Shown: positions 13,701-28,700, counted from the first letter of the stretch. The stretch is 64,000 nt of DNA from Glycine soja (GCF_004193775.1 NC_041003.1:46629611-46693610), one strand, 5' to 3'. Made by a program: numbers and translations. The notes: a model not told the origin generated them from the sequence alone.

Positions 13701-16700
13701 AAAATTCACAGTATAGATTGTAAGGGAGGGAGGGAGTTCAATCTAAATTGTTAGCCTAGAACAATTAGAAAAGAAAGGCAACTCAATCCAATTACACTCC
13801 CCATTCCTAAAGTCAACCCCATCAACAAAACCATATCCTTGAATTCAATTAATTTTAAGCAAACTTGATAGTTACAACAAATTATAGTTCTAAGTAAAAA
13901 TATACTATTAAGAAGGCTTATTATTTTATTTTACCACACTAAAATCAAAATATTACCATTTCCTCATGGTCATGGAAAACAGTTGAACTAGGCACATCGC
14001 AGATTTAATTTTCATGGAAATCTTGACAAGAATCAGTGTTTTCTATTATACTCCAGCTTGAGATACCTCTTATTTAGTTCCATTAGATTAAAGTGTGTTT
14101 TTGCATTAAAATTGCAAGTACCTTCATGATCAAGAAAAAAACAAAGGAATCAATAAGATTTTCTAATGCACTTCAACTATGATCTAGTATCTGAGGGCAG
14201 AGATCTGCTACAATACAATTTCACCAGAAAAATTGTGCTTGATAATACCTTTGATATAGCAGGATGCATAGTGCTTCCATAAGAAGCAGCAAGGCCAAGC
14301 ATTAATCCCACAGTAGTACTTTCATGCTCCTAAAAATATGTAGGGAAAATAATTTAACGTCATATAAAATGGAAAAGCTGAAAGATAACTATAACATAAA
14401 AAGGAAAGATTTGTCCCCAAGTTAATTGAAATTAAATGAATTATATGGCATCGAGCATTTTGTGGTGACAAACAGGCCCTTAAAATCAAACAGTTTATAG
14501 ACTCTACCCTTAGAGAATTTAAGTTCCAACTTAAGTTTTAGTTCATTGAACTTCATTCTGACTCCAATCACTCACGAGAATATTTCAGTTTAAACAAAAA
14601 AAACAAAAAACTGTGAGAACTTTACAATCATCATTGTCTATTTTCCTTCAGCAACAAAAATTGTCTTCTTGCTCCTTACCAACTGAAAAACCCCACCACC
14701 CCAAAAGAAAAACAGCATAGTTGCTGCAATACCTGCAATTGCATTGTAGGCACAACAGATGAGACACAGGAACACTCTGCAATGCAGTTCCTATAGCTAG
14801 GGACAGCCACAATGCAACACTACAACGCTTGATAACTAGGCAAATACCCTAATTGTAAAAGCTTTCAACCTATAACTAGATACAACCCGACTAGAAAGGT
14901 AACTATACAAAGGCTAAATAATATGTGCCAAAAAAGTAAGATTGAGCTTAGAGAGGCAGCAACAAATAATATATGCTGAGGTATGAATTTTTTTATTTTC
15001 AACAGAAATTTATGATTAATTGTTTCTGTTTAGTAACAATAAATCATTAACATTAAAATAAAATGGAGTGCTAGTGGAGCATTAGATAATTAAACCTGAG
15101 AAAAATATTGGTAGATGTCAGTAACAGCTAATACACGCAGATATCCATGCAATCCTAGTGCAAGTAGAAGTCCAGCGTGAACAGAATTTGGCTCCTCAGG
15201 TTTGTTATACAAAATCCAAGTTCTTGACATTCTTCCCTGCAAAAGGAATTATATGCATTTTTCAAAAATATGCAACCACACAATTATGCAAGCTGCAATA
15301 ACAAATACTCAAACCCAAAGCTTTGTTCAGTAACAACATAGTTGAGAGTGAATTATTGCTTTAAAACAGTATGATGCCTCGAGTTTTTGGTATGTGTCTC
15401 TAATTTCTGACAGACTCCATTAACAGTCTGTTTGTTTTGCTAAAAGAAAGGGAAAGGAGAGCATAAAAAAAGAAGTACTTTGTTTAATTTTTAAAGGCTT
15501 AATGTTACTTTTGATCCATTATGTTTCGTAGTTGTTTCATTTTGGTACATTTTGTTTTAAAAGTTTCAATTTGTTCCTTTAAGTTTTTGAAAGTTTCATT
15601 TTAGTCCTTTCTTAAAGAGATTTAGGGAGGAGAGAGAGAGAGAGAGAGAGAGGAAAGTGTTTCTGTATAGATGAGGATTCAACCCAACCAGAGGTTGGGG
15701 AATGAAGCAGTACATATAGGCAGCTGCATAACAGAATGATAAAGCTGTTGACAGTTGTACTTACAACGGTCTAACAGTTAACTAACCTCTGATTACAAGA
15801 GATACAGAAACTAAGTAAAAAACACTTAGAGAGTAAAATACTACTCTCTTATATTTCTTCGGTTTTCCATTAGAAACATTAGTAATTCTGTTAACTTAAA
15901 TTTTTTGTAATAGTAATTTAAAATAGTGGCGGCTAAAAGCTGTCAGTGTTTTTTCCATAAAAAACCTCAATCACTACACAAACAACAACACCACTACCTT
16001 CTCCCCCAAATAAGGAATCAAACAATATGTACAAAGTATAGTCTTAAATTACTTTTTATAAATGTTTGAATGTAGAAGATTTGCAGAGAAAGGAGATGAC
16101 CGAAAAACAGAAAATCAAAAGAAAACAAAGAAGGGAGCGTGAGAGGGTGGCGGCGTGCGGATCTGGTGATGGTGGTCGTGCGGATCTAGGTTCATGAGAC
16201 GAGAAAACGAAGTGGGTGATGGTGAAGGTATCAATGGCGCACGGTGGCATTACAGTGGTGCTGGGGTTGCACGGTTCAGACTCCCTCGCTCCTTCTCCAA
16301 ATCCGAGAAAAAGGTTTGTATCCAGACCATCTCGGCCTCCGCTTTGCCGCCACCACCGCATCTAAAGCAAGGCAATAACTTGGGGTCTATGAACAGGAAA
16401 TAGAAGAAGGATTGTGAGGCGAGATCTAGAACCTTTCCCTCTCACGCTACGGAAATCTCGTCGCCACTCGCACACTCTTCCACTCCATGCCGCTCAGCAA
16501 CATCGTTTCCCAAAACTCAATGGTTGTGTGCATCCAACACAATGACCACATCGTTTCTCGGATCTGGATGTGTAGGCAAGATTTTTTGTTTCTCTTTGTG
16601 TCCAGTGAGAAAAGGGTTGGTTATGTGTGGGGAGTTGTTGAGATAGTGAAAAAATAGATTGTGAGAGGTTATTGTTGGGTAACAGTTTGTATGGCTTTGT

Positions 16701-19700
16701 GAGTGAATCAAAAGTGGAAAGAAGGGAGCGTGTGAGATCAAGGTCGTGAAAAAATGAATCCCTGGGGATGTTGTGTGTTGTGTAGATGAAGGGAGATTAA
16801 GGTTTGGTTGAAGAAGAAGCTGAACAGGGGAAGATGGGTTTTTTGGTGGTTTATAATTTTTGAAATAAAATAAGCATAGTGGCGGTTTTTAGCCGCCACT
16901 ACGTTAATTAATTATTTTAAAATTCAAATGTTAACGGGACACTAACGTTTGCTAACGGAAATCAGAAAAAAAGACAAAAGTGAGGCACTTTAAAATCTTT
17001 AAGTACCAGAATGAAACTTTAAAAACTTAATGTACCAAAACGAAACAACTGCAAAACATAATGGACCAAGACATTAAGCCATTTTTAAAATAGTCCAAGT
17101 TCTGGACAAAAAGAAGCCAAAGGGTTAATTTAAAAATAAATAAAAAATTGTAATCTTTTTTCCTAGATCCTTTTTTATAAATGTTACACAACATAAAAGG
17201 TATAGTAGTAAATTTTGCAGTGTATCAATTGGTGGATAGCACAAATTTTTTTTCGTATCTTGTGATCAGTCACCAAACAGCTCCTATACAAATAATATCC
17301 TGTGACTCAACGAGTTGAAATGTGCTGTTTTGTTTGTTTGTCTCTCCATACACATCAAATACAAAAAATTATACAATTTTACATAAGTGGAGGGCAGGGA
17401 GCACAACCCTCACTCTATGAGCTGGCTATTGGAGTTGAGTTAGGCTTAGACCCACACTCGAATCCTAAGAGGACACAACCCCTCTACACTTATATACATC
17501 TTTGCTTGTCTTTATTTTTTTGATGTGAGACTTTATAGTTCTCCAACAAAATAGACCACGTAAGAATAGTAGGAGAAACCCAAAACTGGTCATGAATAGA
17601 AGAATACTCAGCAAGTACCCATATAAGGTCAATAACATGTAAAAGGTCTTCCACTTTTCAAGTTCTTGGTCTGGGGTGGCAGAAGCTCATTGAAGTCGTG
17701 AAGAGAAATTGTCATTGCCTAATTACCATAATTAAGGATATCTAACAATATCCAACAATTGCCTAATTACTATATGTTTTTGTTTCTTTTTAGGGGAGTT
17801 AGGAGTGTCCTAGTTAGATCTCAAGAGAAATTGGCAAGTTGTGTTGAATGTTTCTTATCATCTTTTTGTATCTTCCTTTCCTATCTTAATAAATTTCTTT
17901 ATTATCAAAAAATAAAATAAAATAATTTCCTAGCAGAAACAAGATTAAACAATTCAAAACTATGTAACTTAAGGATCAATGTTAAACCTGGAGAGGGGCT
18001 AGTCTAAGTCCAGCAGCAACAGCATTATGAAACTCAGGCCACGACCTGAGTTCTTGTATGTTCCTGATGTTTGGATCAAGGTTAACCTGTGAATAGACAA
18101 ACATGACTCAAGTTAACAAATAGAAAAACTAGTAAATAATTTCACAAGCCAAAACAGGTATTGCAGATATAGTCAAAAATATGATATCTACTTACAGTAG
18201 CATTCTGTTGGGCTGGCAATCGGCCCGCTAATACAAGCTTTGGAACAGTAAAAGCCTAAAAATTGTGACAATTTCAATCAGAAAGAGTATATTTCCAAAA
18301 GAAAATTCAAAATTCTCAGTGAAGGCAAATATGAATATAAAATAGTTAAACGTAAAGAGCACCTCAGTTAAGAGTGTATATATGGTTGCAAGGGTAAATG
18401 CCCCGCGTCCAAGAGGAAGTGAAGTGGTCCTTTGTGCAAGGTGCCACAATTGAGCCTTCATAAAAATAAAAGAAATGTATCAAAGACAGATTTATACATA
18501 AAAATAAAAAATAAAATAAAAAGTGTACCCGTTCAACTTGAGAAATATATAAGAGAACATAAATCACAAACAGGAAGCAATGTGCAGCAGATAATTAAAA
18601 TCAAATTTGGCCATCTTTTTCAAGAATAGAATTTGCTAGGAGAGAAAAAACATACTAAATGAGAAAACAATTACAAACATGGAAGAATTAAAACATAGCC
18701 CACAATTGCGATCATTACCAACTCAAGCAAGCCATGTTCCCTGTATAAGTACAACAAGACAAGTCGTGTACAATATGCAAATTACAAATTTCTTAGGTTT
18801 CTTTAGTTTGGTATTGATTTGATTTAGCTGCTGTAACAATTAAAAATGAAAAATGATTACTAATGTAACAAACACCAATTCATAACAATCTAGATTTACT
18901 TTTTTTAATAAAAAAAAATCATCAAAAGGGAGAAAAAGTAAAAAGGGTAAAAAAAAATAAACATATTTTCCTTTAGTTATATATACCATAGTTGAATCAA
19001 AATGTTTAATTCTTGACATTGGCAAGTAATTATTTTACGTTACCTTAATAGTTAAATCAAATAGTGTGACCTAATATAAAAATCATAACTTAACCTCAAT
19101 ATGATGATACTAACAAAAATCAACTAAACATTAAAACTTGGAAGAAACACAAATTTATGACAAAATAAACAAAGAAATCAAGGAAACAAACAACCAAATT
19201 ATGCGACCAAAGAAATGTATGAAAAGCTCAATTATATGTAGGATAGCTAAAGTGTCACCTGAAAAAGAATGAATTTCTTCCACTAGTGTGTGATGAAACA
19301 TCTTATAATGGGGAGATATTTTTTACATAAATCAGGCATGTTACACACTTACACCTAATGACCAAGAATTCCACTTAAAGTTAATATGACAGTACAGAAC
19401 AGCAGATCTAATTTCAAAGTTATATGTATGTCATAGTCAGCAAGATTGAGATCATTACATCGGGTGTATATAAGAATTTTTACCAAAGAAGGAGGGTGGC
19501 AGGATCAGACTTGCTAAGAATACCACCATTGAGTATATTATCAGATGCTTGAATAATCAAATTATAAACAAAACTGTTGACAATCACAAATAAAACAAAT
19601 ACCACGGCAACACATACCTGCTGGAGGTCCTGATCAGAAGCACTATGGTTAGCGGATGTTTGAATTGCCACAGGTCTTGAAGAGCACAAAAGGCGTCTAA

Positions 19701-22700
19701 CCTAGTAAAAGTAGCCAGAGCCATGATTCAGATAAGAAAGAAATAAGTTTGTAAGTAACTTCTGCACCAGCATAACATAAATCAATTTCCATTTGACTAG
19801 TAAAATGCCTCAAGATATCAGTAAAGATAAAATTCATGTACTGATAGACTATAGAGCCTAATCCTGTAAGAATTCTCCATTGAGGCATAGTAACATTGCA
19901 GGTTCAGAAATGTCCCATCAAGTAAGAAAAACAGTATAAAAGGTTTCATATTTCTAAGACTATAAAGCAGTTGATGTTGTATGCATAAAGGCTTGACATT
20001 AACAAGTATCATATAGCACTCTTCTTTTCTCCTATCAGTTTTTGTTGTTGAAGAAAGGTGAAAAATAAAATAAAAAATCCTCTGGACTCACTAGTAGCTG
20101 TTAAAATAGAAGAAATAGAGTAATAAGTGACTGAAAATTGTGTGTCAGAGTACACTGTGGATGCATGTTTATATAGGTTAATTACATTAATTATATATAA
20201 GATATAGTGTTTCCTCTAAATCAAAGATTATGTGCCTATAAACCACTATTATTAATAAATCAGTATATTATATTCTGATTTTCAACAGTAGCAATGAGAT
20301 GACAAAAAAGCAGCAGCAGTACTTTGCCCAAAATGATTGCAAATACATTGATGGGCAAAAACCATAATCTTTTATATGATCTATAGACAAGCCACAACAG
20401 GGATTGAAAATATATAAAAAACTTCGTACCCCATTGCCCAGAGGCATTGAAAATATATATCAAAGAAAAACAATAATCAAATCAGTATTGTTCAAAAGTT
20501 CTTAAGTTCCATAACTGACCTCATTCAATCTAAGATCACGACCATAACGCAACTGTGTGCTTGAGTTGAATATATGCTCCATACCATCAGTCATAGACCC
20601 ATCAACTGAATCTGTATCCTCAAACTTTGTTCCTTCCAATCCAATTGCATCAGAAATAGTAGAAGATATTGTCACTGGATGCAGATTTAACATATAAGGT
20701 GTGGACATAGATATAACATTCACATTGGTTGGTGTTTCAATGCCCCTATATTTGCATTCACGAGCCAAAGCTGACATTGCCAAATCTTGTCGGCCAAGAA
20801 GTACATAAGCAGCAGCTGGCCAGTCATTGGGAGGTGAATCTCGACACTTATCTAATGCCTAGAAGCCATAACAGAAAATAGATGAAAAAGCTCTGGAAAT
20901 ATATGTTAAAACTTGCCAGAGATAACGCTCAAAGAAGAACTATTATAGTAATAGTAGTAAGCAAAACAAGGAAAATAGGGTAGAACATTGTCCCAAGAAT
21001 GTAAAAAATTCAAACAAATATAAGAAAAACAGTAGGCAATGCCTGATAAATGAGAGTGCCATCAAGATCATTCAAGATGAATATTAGAATTATGACATTA
21101 TATAAGATGACATATAATTTCAAATTTTTAACATACTCCTGAACAAATTTGTAAAATGTTTTAAATTAATTGATATAAAAAGTTCTCAAAGCCCAGAGAG
21201 ACTGACACCTACGAAGCCAAACTTACATGACGAAGTGGAAGAGATACACCAGAAGGTAGTGAGTCCAGCTGTTGAAGTCCAAATCTTTCACCAACCATTG
21301 CTAAAACAGTAAGCTCCTCCTTTGAAGAATGTGATCCCACAGTAATGTTACAGTAAACACCAGTAGACAGTTTCTTTCCCAGCAATTTGGCACCAGATAA
21401 TATGCTATAAAAGCAAACTACTTTCCGGGCTATGCTAACCACAGAATTTCCTTCTTTACAGACTAAAGCTGGAAGATCATTAATATTAGCATAACTACAT
21501 CCATATTGCAAGCAATTTTCAAACCATCTGAATAAACTTGGACAAATTTTAGGCAAAATGGTGATTCCACCAGACTTCAGAAACTTTTTACAGAGGCCAG
21601 GGAAATCACGAATATAATGGTCCAAGTAGTTGTCCTCAGCCAGAAATTCAGCAATGTTGCATAAGAGAATTGAAAGAAGCTCCAAGTCCCTATAGATCAT
21701 AGGAAACAATTATCATATAAAATCAAAAAACATATATTAAGAAAAAACTAAAAGTGGGAAATTAACTACTTGGGAAAATACAGCCTAAGATCACAATGAA
21801 ATGCTTAAAGCAGATGGTGGTAACAATATATATGGATAACCAATTATCATATAAAATCAATTATCATAGGAAACAATTATCATATAAAATCAAAAAACAT
21901 ATTTTAAGAAAAAACTAAAAGTGGGAAATTAACTACTTGGGAAAATACAGCCTATGATCACAATGAAATGCTTAAAGCAGATGGTGGTAACAATATATAT
22001 GGATAACCAAAAGACAATCAAATTAAACTTTTAGCTGTCAATAATCAGAACACAAAGCAAAAGTTTTTTCTTGATCTTATGATATAGTATTAGTAAGGTA
22101 AGTCTGGTGGCATCCTCACAAAGCAAAAAATCTAAAGATTTTGCATGACATGATGAAGTAAAAAATGACAGATGGAAGTCTCAGCAAAAACATCAGCACT
22201 AAGTTTTTTGCAGGTCTAAGACTAAGACTGCTGACTGACGTATGATCTTTACTTCTAGCGATTTCAAACTTATAATAGCAATGGGCAGACCATGAAAAGA
22301 TGCGAGAACAAACTTATTTTTTCTTTTTTCTGTAAATACTACTATACAGCGAGTTATTTCTCCCAATTGTGTTACTGGTGTTCTGGTAGCTAACAAAATT
22401 ATTTGATTCCTAGACTTTTGTTGTTATGGACTTATGCGTTTAGCTTAAGACTAAAGACTGTGACTTTCAATTAATAGTTCTTATGAACGTACTATGAATT
22501 ATGAATATGTGTATCCTTATATGTAATTTTTTATTTTTGAGCATTTATGTATAAGTATAAATTATTTAACTTGTATTGTTTCTATAGTTTTCAGTTGCCA
22601 TCCAGCTATACTGATATTCAAGTTGGCTGCTCTACCTTACCCAGGAGAGATAAATGTGGACTTAAACATGTAAATCAATTTAAAAAAACAAAAACAGACA

Positions 22701-25700
22701 GAATAAAAAAATGCAATACAGGAGCAGGGCTTATGCAAACTATTCTTTGTACTAGGTCTATACCAATACATAAAGCAAAAGAAAGCCGGTATATCATCAT
22801 GAAATGAAAGAGAAGAAAAGAGGTAGCCACTTAGCTTAAAAGTTGGCCTCAAGCTAATCAAATCAAGCTGACATTGAAAACATGAATTTAGAACTAAAAG
22901 TAATATAGATTACTGGCCAGATTCACTAAACCCAATCAACTAGCTGCTTCCTAAACAAACAGGGAAGTATTACCAGATAAAACACCTAATAGGATAGAAC
23001 TAAGAGATGATCAGAAAATGCATTAGCTAGGATGCTAGAGACTAAAATGAAAAGGCAACCCAAAATATATTACACAGGATTAGAGACATACCTTTTGCGG
23101 AGATTATCAAGTTTCAGGCTTTCATAGAGCCCATGAAGAGATTCCAGACTTTCCCTTAACAGATCAGTATAAAATGGCTTGCCAGAATTTTGTGCACCAT
23201 CTACAGATGACCTTTGGAAATTTAATCCCCGTTGATCAAGTGACACTGCATAAGGTATTCCGAACATGGAGTTTACTTTGCAAAAATTATAATGAAATTG
23301 GCTACTAACAAGGAAGTCCCAAGCAGAATGTGGCACTGAATCAGAATGCTTTTGACATATAATTTTATATTTTCTGCAGATTTGCATAATTACATGACAA
23401 AAAGAGTCCCATTCTGAATCAACAATAGATTCAGCATCTGACAGATGAGCTGGATCACCATCTTTCCAGAGAAGACCAAGAAGATGTCTGTAAAAACTAG
23501 AACGAAGCCCCTCAGCAAGTGCTGTGATGCAATCATTAGCTAATGCTGATGAAGGACTTTGTCGTAATGCACATCTGAAGATCTGCATATGCAAAGAAGA
23601 GATGTCAAATGATGCAAAGAAACGGATTATTAGGTTTCCATTTGCCAAGAAACCTGCATATGTCAACTTCAAGGTAAAAAATGAAAAGAAATCATCCCTA
23701 AATACAAGTCAATATACCTGCCTATGATTTACTATCACATTGACTCGCCCCTCAACTGCATCAGCCAGGCCTGTAATCTTTAAGTCATTGGGAAGAGGAG
23801 ATTCTTCTGAAAGCTCCAAATCATGCAAAATCTTATCTTTATTTAAGCAAGGTAGCACATATTTGCACAGGCATTGTTTCCCAGACTACAATATAAACAT
23901 GGCATATTACTAAAAGAAATATCAGACTTTAGCAATATTGATGGCACTTGAAAAAGGGTGAGTCTGAGAAAGACTGACAACTTCGTATGAAGTATAAAAA
24001 ATCAATATGAAAAAGAATTTCTACAAATTAAAGCTGACATGTTTACAGCTCCATTTATAAGAAACCATATCCAGGCATTATGGTAACATATAGGTTAAAT
24101 TTTAGAAGGCTAGAACAAGTTATCAATAATCAATAAAACTATACGTACAACATTACTAAGAGAGGTAGTACCCAAAATTTAGCATTAAAAAATAAAATAA
24201 ACTTCACATCAATTATTCATAAAATCAGATGATAGAAATAAAGCAATTTTTATATGGAAACGTTAATTGACACAGATAAAACAAAGCAGGAGAATCAGGA
24301 ACCCTACTAAGACCTAACAACAACAAAAAAAAATGATGCAAGCATCAGCTCAAAAGAGGTCTCAAATCCACTCTATGCAAAGAAACCTTTATTGTAAAAA
24401 ATCAAGCATTATTAACCCACAAGGAAGCTAGGAAAAGAATAATAATCAAAACACTATATAATGGCAAATACATGTAGAGACAGGATAGTATATAGACTGA
24501 GAGAAATGCCAGGAGTCAGGACACTAAAAAGATATGAAGAATGACACAATCAATTTGTGCCCATCCATGTGTAAGGCTTACATAGAGAAGCAGAACATTT
24601 TCTGGAGCCAAAACCATTATGTCTGAATATGGAAGTAGTCCTACTTTGACCCTGAAAACACACATTTGAAGAAAACTATGTCCATCATTACAAAATCAGC
24701 CTAGAAATAGATGGGATATGTACCTTGGGCGGGTTACCATCACAGGTGAAGCTGCAATTGCAGATATGTTCCAGCTCATATCAGGTTTAACATCAAACAC
24801 AATCTCATTATTTATTTCAACAATCTGAAGACTAACAGACAACAACTTTCTTTGTTCTTGGTGGAAAAAGCAGACAACAGGAGCTGCATCATCATCAGTG
24901 GCCAAAAAGACCTAGTCGTCATTTGAGGGAAAAGTCAAAAGAAAAGAAATAAAATTGAATGTATAAACTCAATCATAAACCATCCAAGGAGGAAAGGAAA
25001 ATGCAATCCATCCATCCATCCAGCTGTCTAATTAAGGACTTGCAATTAATATTAATACTTGAAAAGCAAAGTAAACAACCATGTCATTAACTGATGAATT
25101 GCACTTCCCTTTTAAAACCAAAAAATGCCTAATTAAATGCACAGACAAACAATAGCCAGATAATTGTGAAGAAGCCTAATAGCCTATATCACACCTTACA
25201 AGCAGCTGTCTGAGCACCTTTACCCTGCCATATTTTACAGAAGGACAAATGTTTTGGCAATACACTCATGGGATCTATATGTAATAAACTAGTGGCCAGA
25301 TCCTCATCAATGTTAGAGTTGACAATTTCTGCAACCCACAATGAGTGCTGCATCTTTCCTGAATTCAGAGTGACACTATCACAAAAATTACCAAGACAAC
25401 AAGCTATTTGAAAGGCAACCAGGAACTGATTGCAAGAACTTCAATGAAAGAAACCTTTATTATAGGATGCCATAACTGGGACCTGATCACTTGTCCAAAT
25501 TGTCTTTTCATCGTATTCCTTCATCATGTTCAATTTCCCTCTTTCTTCAATAAAAGTTGGCTACAATGACAGTAAAAGTCAGTAATCAAATGAAAAAGGT
25601 AAACCAGAACAAGAAATTATAGCAGTAAATATGTCAAAACTACACAAGGACAACCTAGAAGGAAGAAATTTCAGCAACAATCTGGAGATTGGTAACATAC

Positions 25701-28700
25701 TCGAAGTTCATCCAGTGGATCCATCAAAATGAGATGAGAGGATACCGAAGTACCCTCCCCCTTTTGGATATGATTAGATGCACTATGCAGCATATCACGT
25801 GTATTAAGCAAAGGGCTTGTAGATGAAAAAGGAACATGTGACGGTATATTTGCTTCAACTTCTTGCTGGAGTAATAAACCAAAAGGAAGAGGCCATATAG
25901 ATGTAATTGTGTGAGGAAATGGAAGTGATACTACTTCACCTATTAAACAGAAGGAAATTTCAGTCACTATAGCACCAAAAACAAAAATAAATTTGAATAC
26001 CTGAAAATATTGACAATCAGATATATAGTGATATACAAGGGAGATTTAAATTGATGACTGCTTCTCTAGTCATGAGTGAAGTGTGTGTGAGTGTCAAGTA
26101 GAGATTTAAAAAGATCATTAAATCAAAGATGGGAAAGGAACATGAGAGATGTAGTACATTAAATTCCCTGCTAAAGCAAAAAATGAAATGGAAGAGGCCA
26201 TGCTGATATGGTAGAGCAATGTTGTAACGGAAAGGATGCCATTTTCACCCAAACAATTAGACATATAGTTAATTCAAATGGAAAGGAGCATGAGACATAG
26301 TTAATTAAATTGGACCCCAGTTTCACCATGACTAAAAACAAAATATACATATAAAAACTAAAGCAATAATCTAATTCTTGGATTTTACATAAATGATATG
26401 AACTAATTAGGATTAGAACATACTTCTGCTACTATAAAGTAATTTATGCCATTTTTATTTTTTGGATTTAGGGAATTTATCTTAGTTTGACTAAGTTATT
26501 AAATATTAATTGATTAAATTAAAAAAATTGATCCCTATTCTTGACACCATTTTCTGTTTTGGGTCCATACATGAAAATTTCTGCATTTTAAATGTTTGCT
26601 GACTTGACCAATGTCTGTCTTACATTACTGGCTACCAAACATTAGCCAACTTGGAAAACATTATAAATGGCAAGGACCAATACATAAATGTTTTTCCATG
26701 AAGGAGCCAAAACAAAAAATGGTTTGAAGTATAGGCTCCAAATTTTTAATTTAACCTTATTAATTTCAAGAAGCTAGTGTTTGACTGGGATTCCAACCAC
26801 CTTTTGACTATGGATACCATTTAAGGTGTCCTGTTTTATTCACACTTTGATATTTATTAACTCCCACCTTGTGGAAAAAGGCTCAGTTGTTGCTGTTGTA
26901 GTTTTGAAATTATTAATTAAAGAAATTGTGAATTTTTACTAGAATCCCAAGGATTCTTGGTTATTTTGGTTCTAGTTCTACATGAATAATGAGTAAAAGA
27001 AACCTGTTTCCAATGAGAGTATAATGAAGTTTTTTAACAAAGCCAGAAACTAGTGCCATCCCCATGACATAAGTGTTTTTTCTCCTTTTCTATCATATGA
27101 TAGTTAAACTTCATTCATTACCCTTACCAGATGTATTATAGATAGTCAAACAATCATTTTGTAATATACACAGAAGAGCTTCAGCTGTATAACCAAGACG
27201 ACACCAGCACACCTAAAATTTCAAAACAATTGGTTAAAGCAGAACTGTTCAGTTAAAATGGAACAAAAAGCAGCATTACATTTACTACAAGGGAAAAGAA
27301 AAATCAAGTTTGAGACTTAATCCTCCACTGTTGCAATTTCTTACTGCGTGGGAAATGTTGACACCATCAGTTGATTGGATAAATTTCAACTTCCTTAGTC
27401 TTTGAAAACCCAAAGCCAAGTCAAGCAAAAATGTTTTGAAGGAAGACTTTATTATGAGGAAAGATTAAAATGGAATAATACAAATAAAATAAAACAAACT
27501 CCTTAAACAAAGAAGCAAAATTAAACAGAGTACGGCCAACAGTGTCTCAAAGTCACAGCAGCACCAGTATGAATGCCTACCAAAAAAGTTCCACTAAGAA
27601 ACCTTTGAACACCAAAGATATACTATAAAAACTATTCTTCCAACAAAAATTTATGGCCAAATATTTCATTAAAATCCAAACATTTCACTAAATGATAGGA
27701 TTCAAAGGACAACATAGATCACGTAGGTCACAGAGCTCTACCTTATTCCTGCCAAAATCTATAAAACTAGTAAAAAAGAAATACTCCAAAGCTATTAGCA
27801 CAAACTCAAGATTCACTAACCACGCCAAGAAGGATACTTCAAATGTTGCTAGTAGCAATCTTCCTTTCTTACGGTCCTAAACAACACTCATCCTCTTATC
27901 TTATCCATTAAAATTAAATTCCTTTTAAATTGAAAATTGCTCATACAATTCTAATCCTTGGCATCCAAATTTCCTGAATTAACTGTTACAATCTGAAAAT
28001 TTCAGATACTACTTACTTGAATATTGTTTACACTTTCATCCTCTAAAAGATTATTTCCCTATCTGCTTCTATATTCACTAGATCTCATCTTATACAATGT
28101 GTATGGGAATCTGAACTACATATGCAAATCACATGTCCTCTAACCACAGGCTGCAAAGGCACAAATTCTGTTTCTCCTTGTGAGGAGTAAAGAAGATTAA
28201 AGTAAACATTACAAAAGAAAAGAACAAATACATTGAAACACGAAGGGAGCACTAAACCAATAAATTTCTATCTGAAACACTAAAGAACATTTTCTCTACA
28301 GATTCAAACCATTAGCTTCGGCTTCACTCAAAATTAAAATAACAAAAAAAAACACTCCACACAAAAAGCCATTCTAATGTGAGCATTGAGCAAAGTAGAC
28401 AACCATATCCCTCCATCAACAATGTTCAGTTCACTAAACAAAAAATTCATAGTACAGCAGTTATAAATTACTAATATAGCAGATTAAATTAAACCAATTC
28501 ATTTCATTCAAATTCAAACCATGAAAACTCAAAACTCACTCATACATACCTTAACGATGTCAGATGACAGGGTAAATCTCTTAAATACTCTCGCACCCGT
28601 CGACCAAATAATCCTATCACAAAACATCACAACGTTAGATAAAAGCAATGCAGCAACAGTGCAGATTCAGACAAAGTAATAACAATGAGAAACAAATGCA

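Noticed and set aside
16056..16403. Short open frames inside the 15496-17080 MULE
   Set aside because: Both strands are open by chance in GC-richer sequence. No protein family is recognisable.
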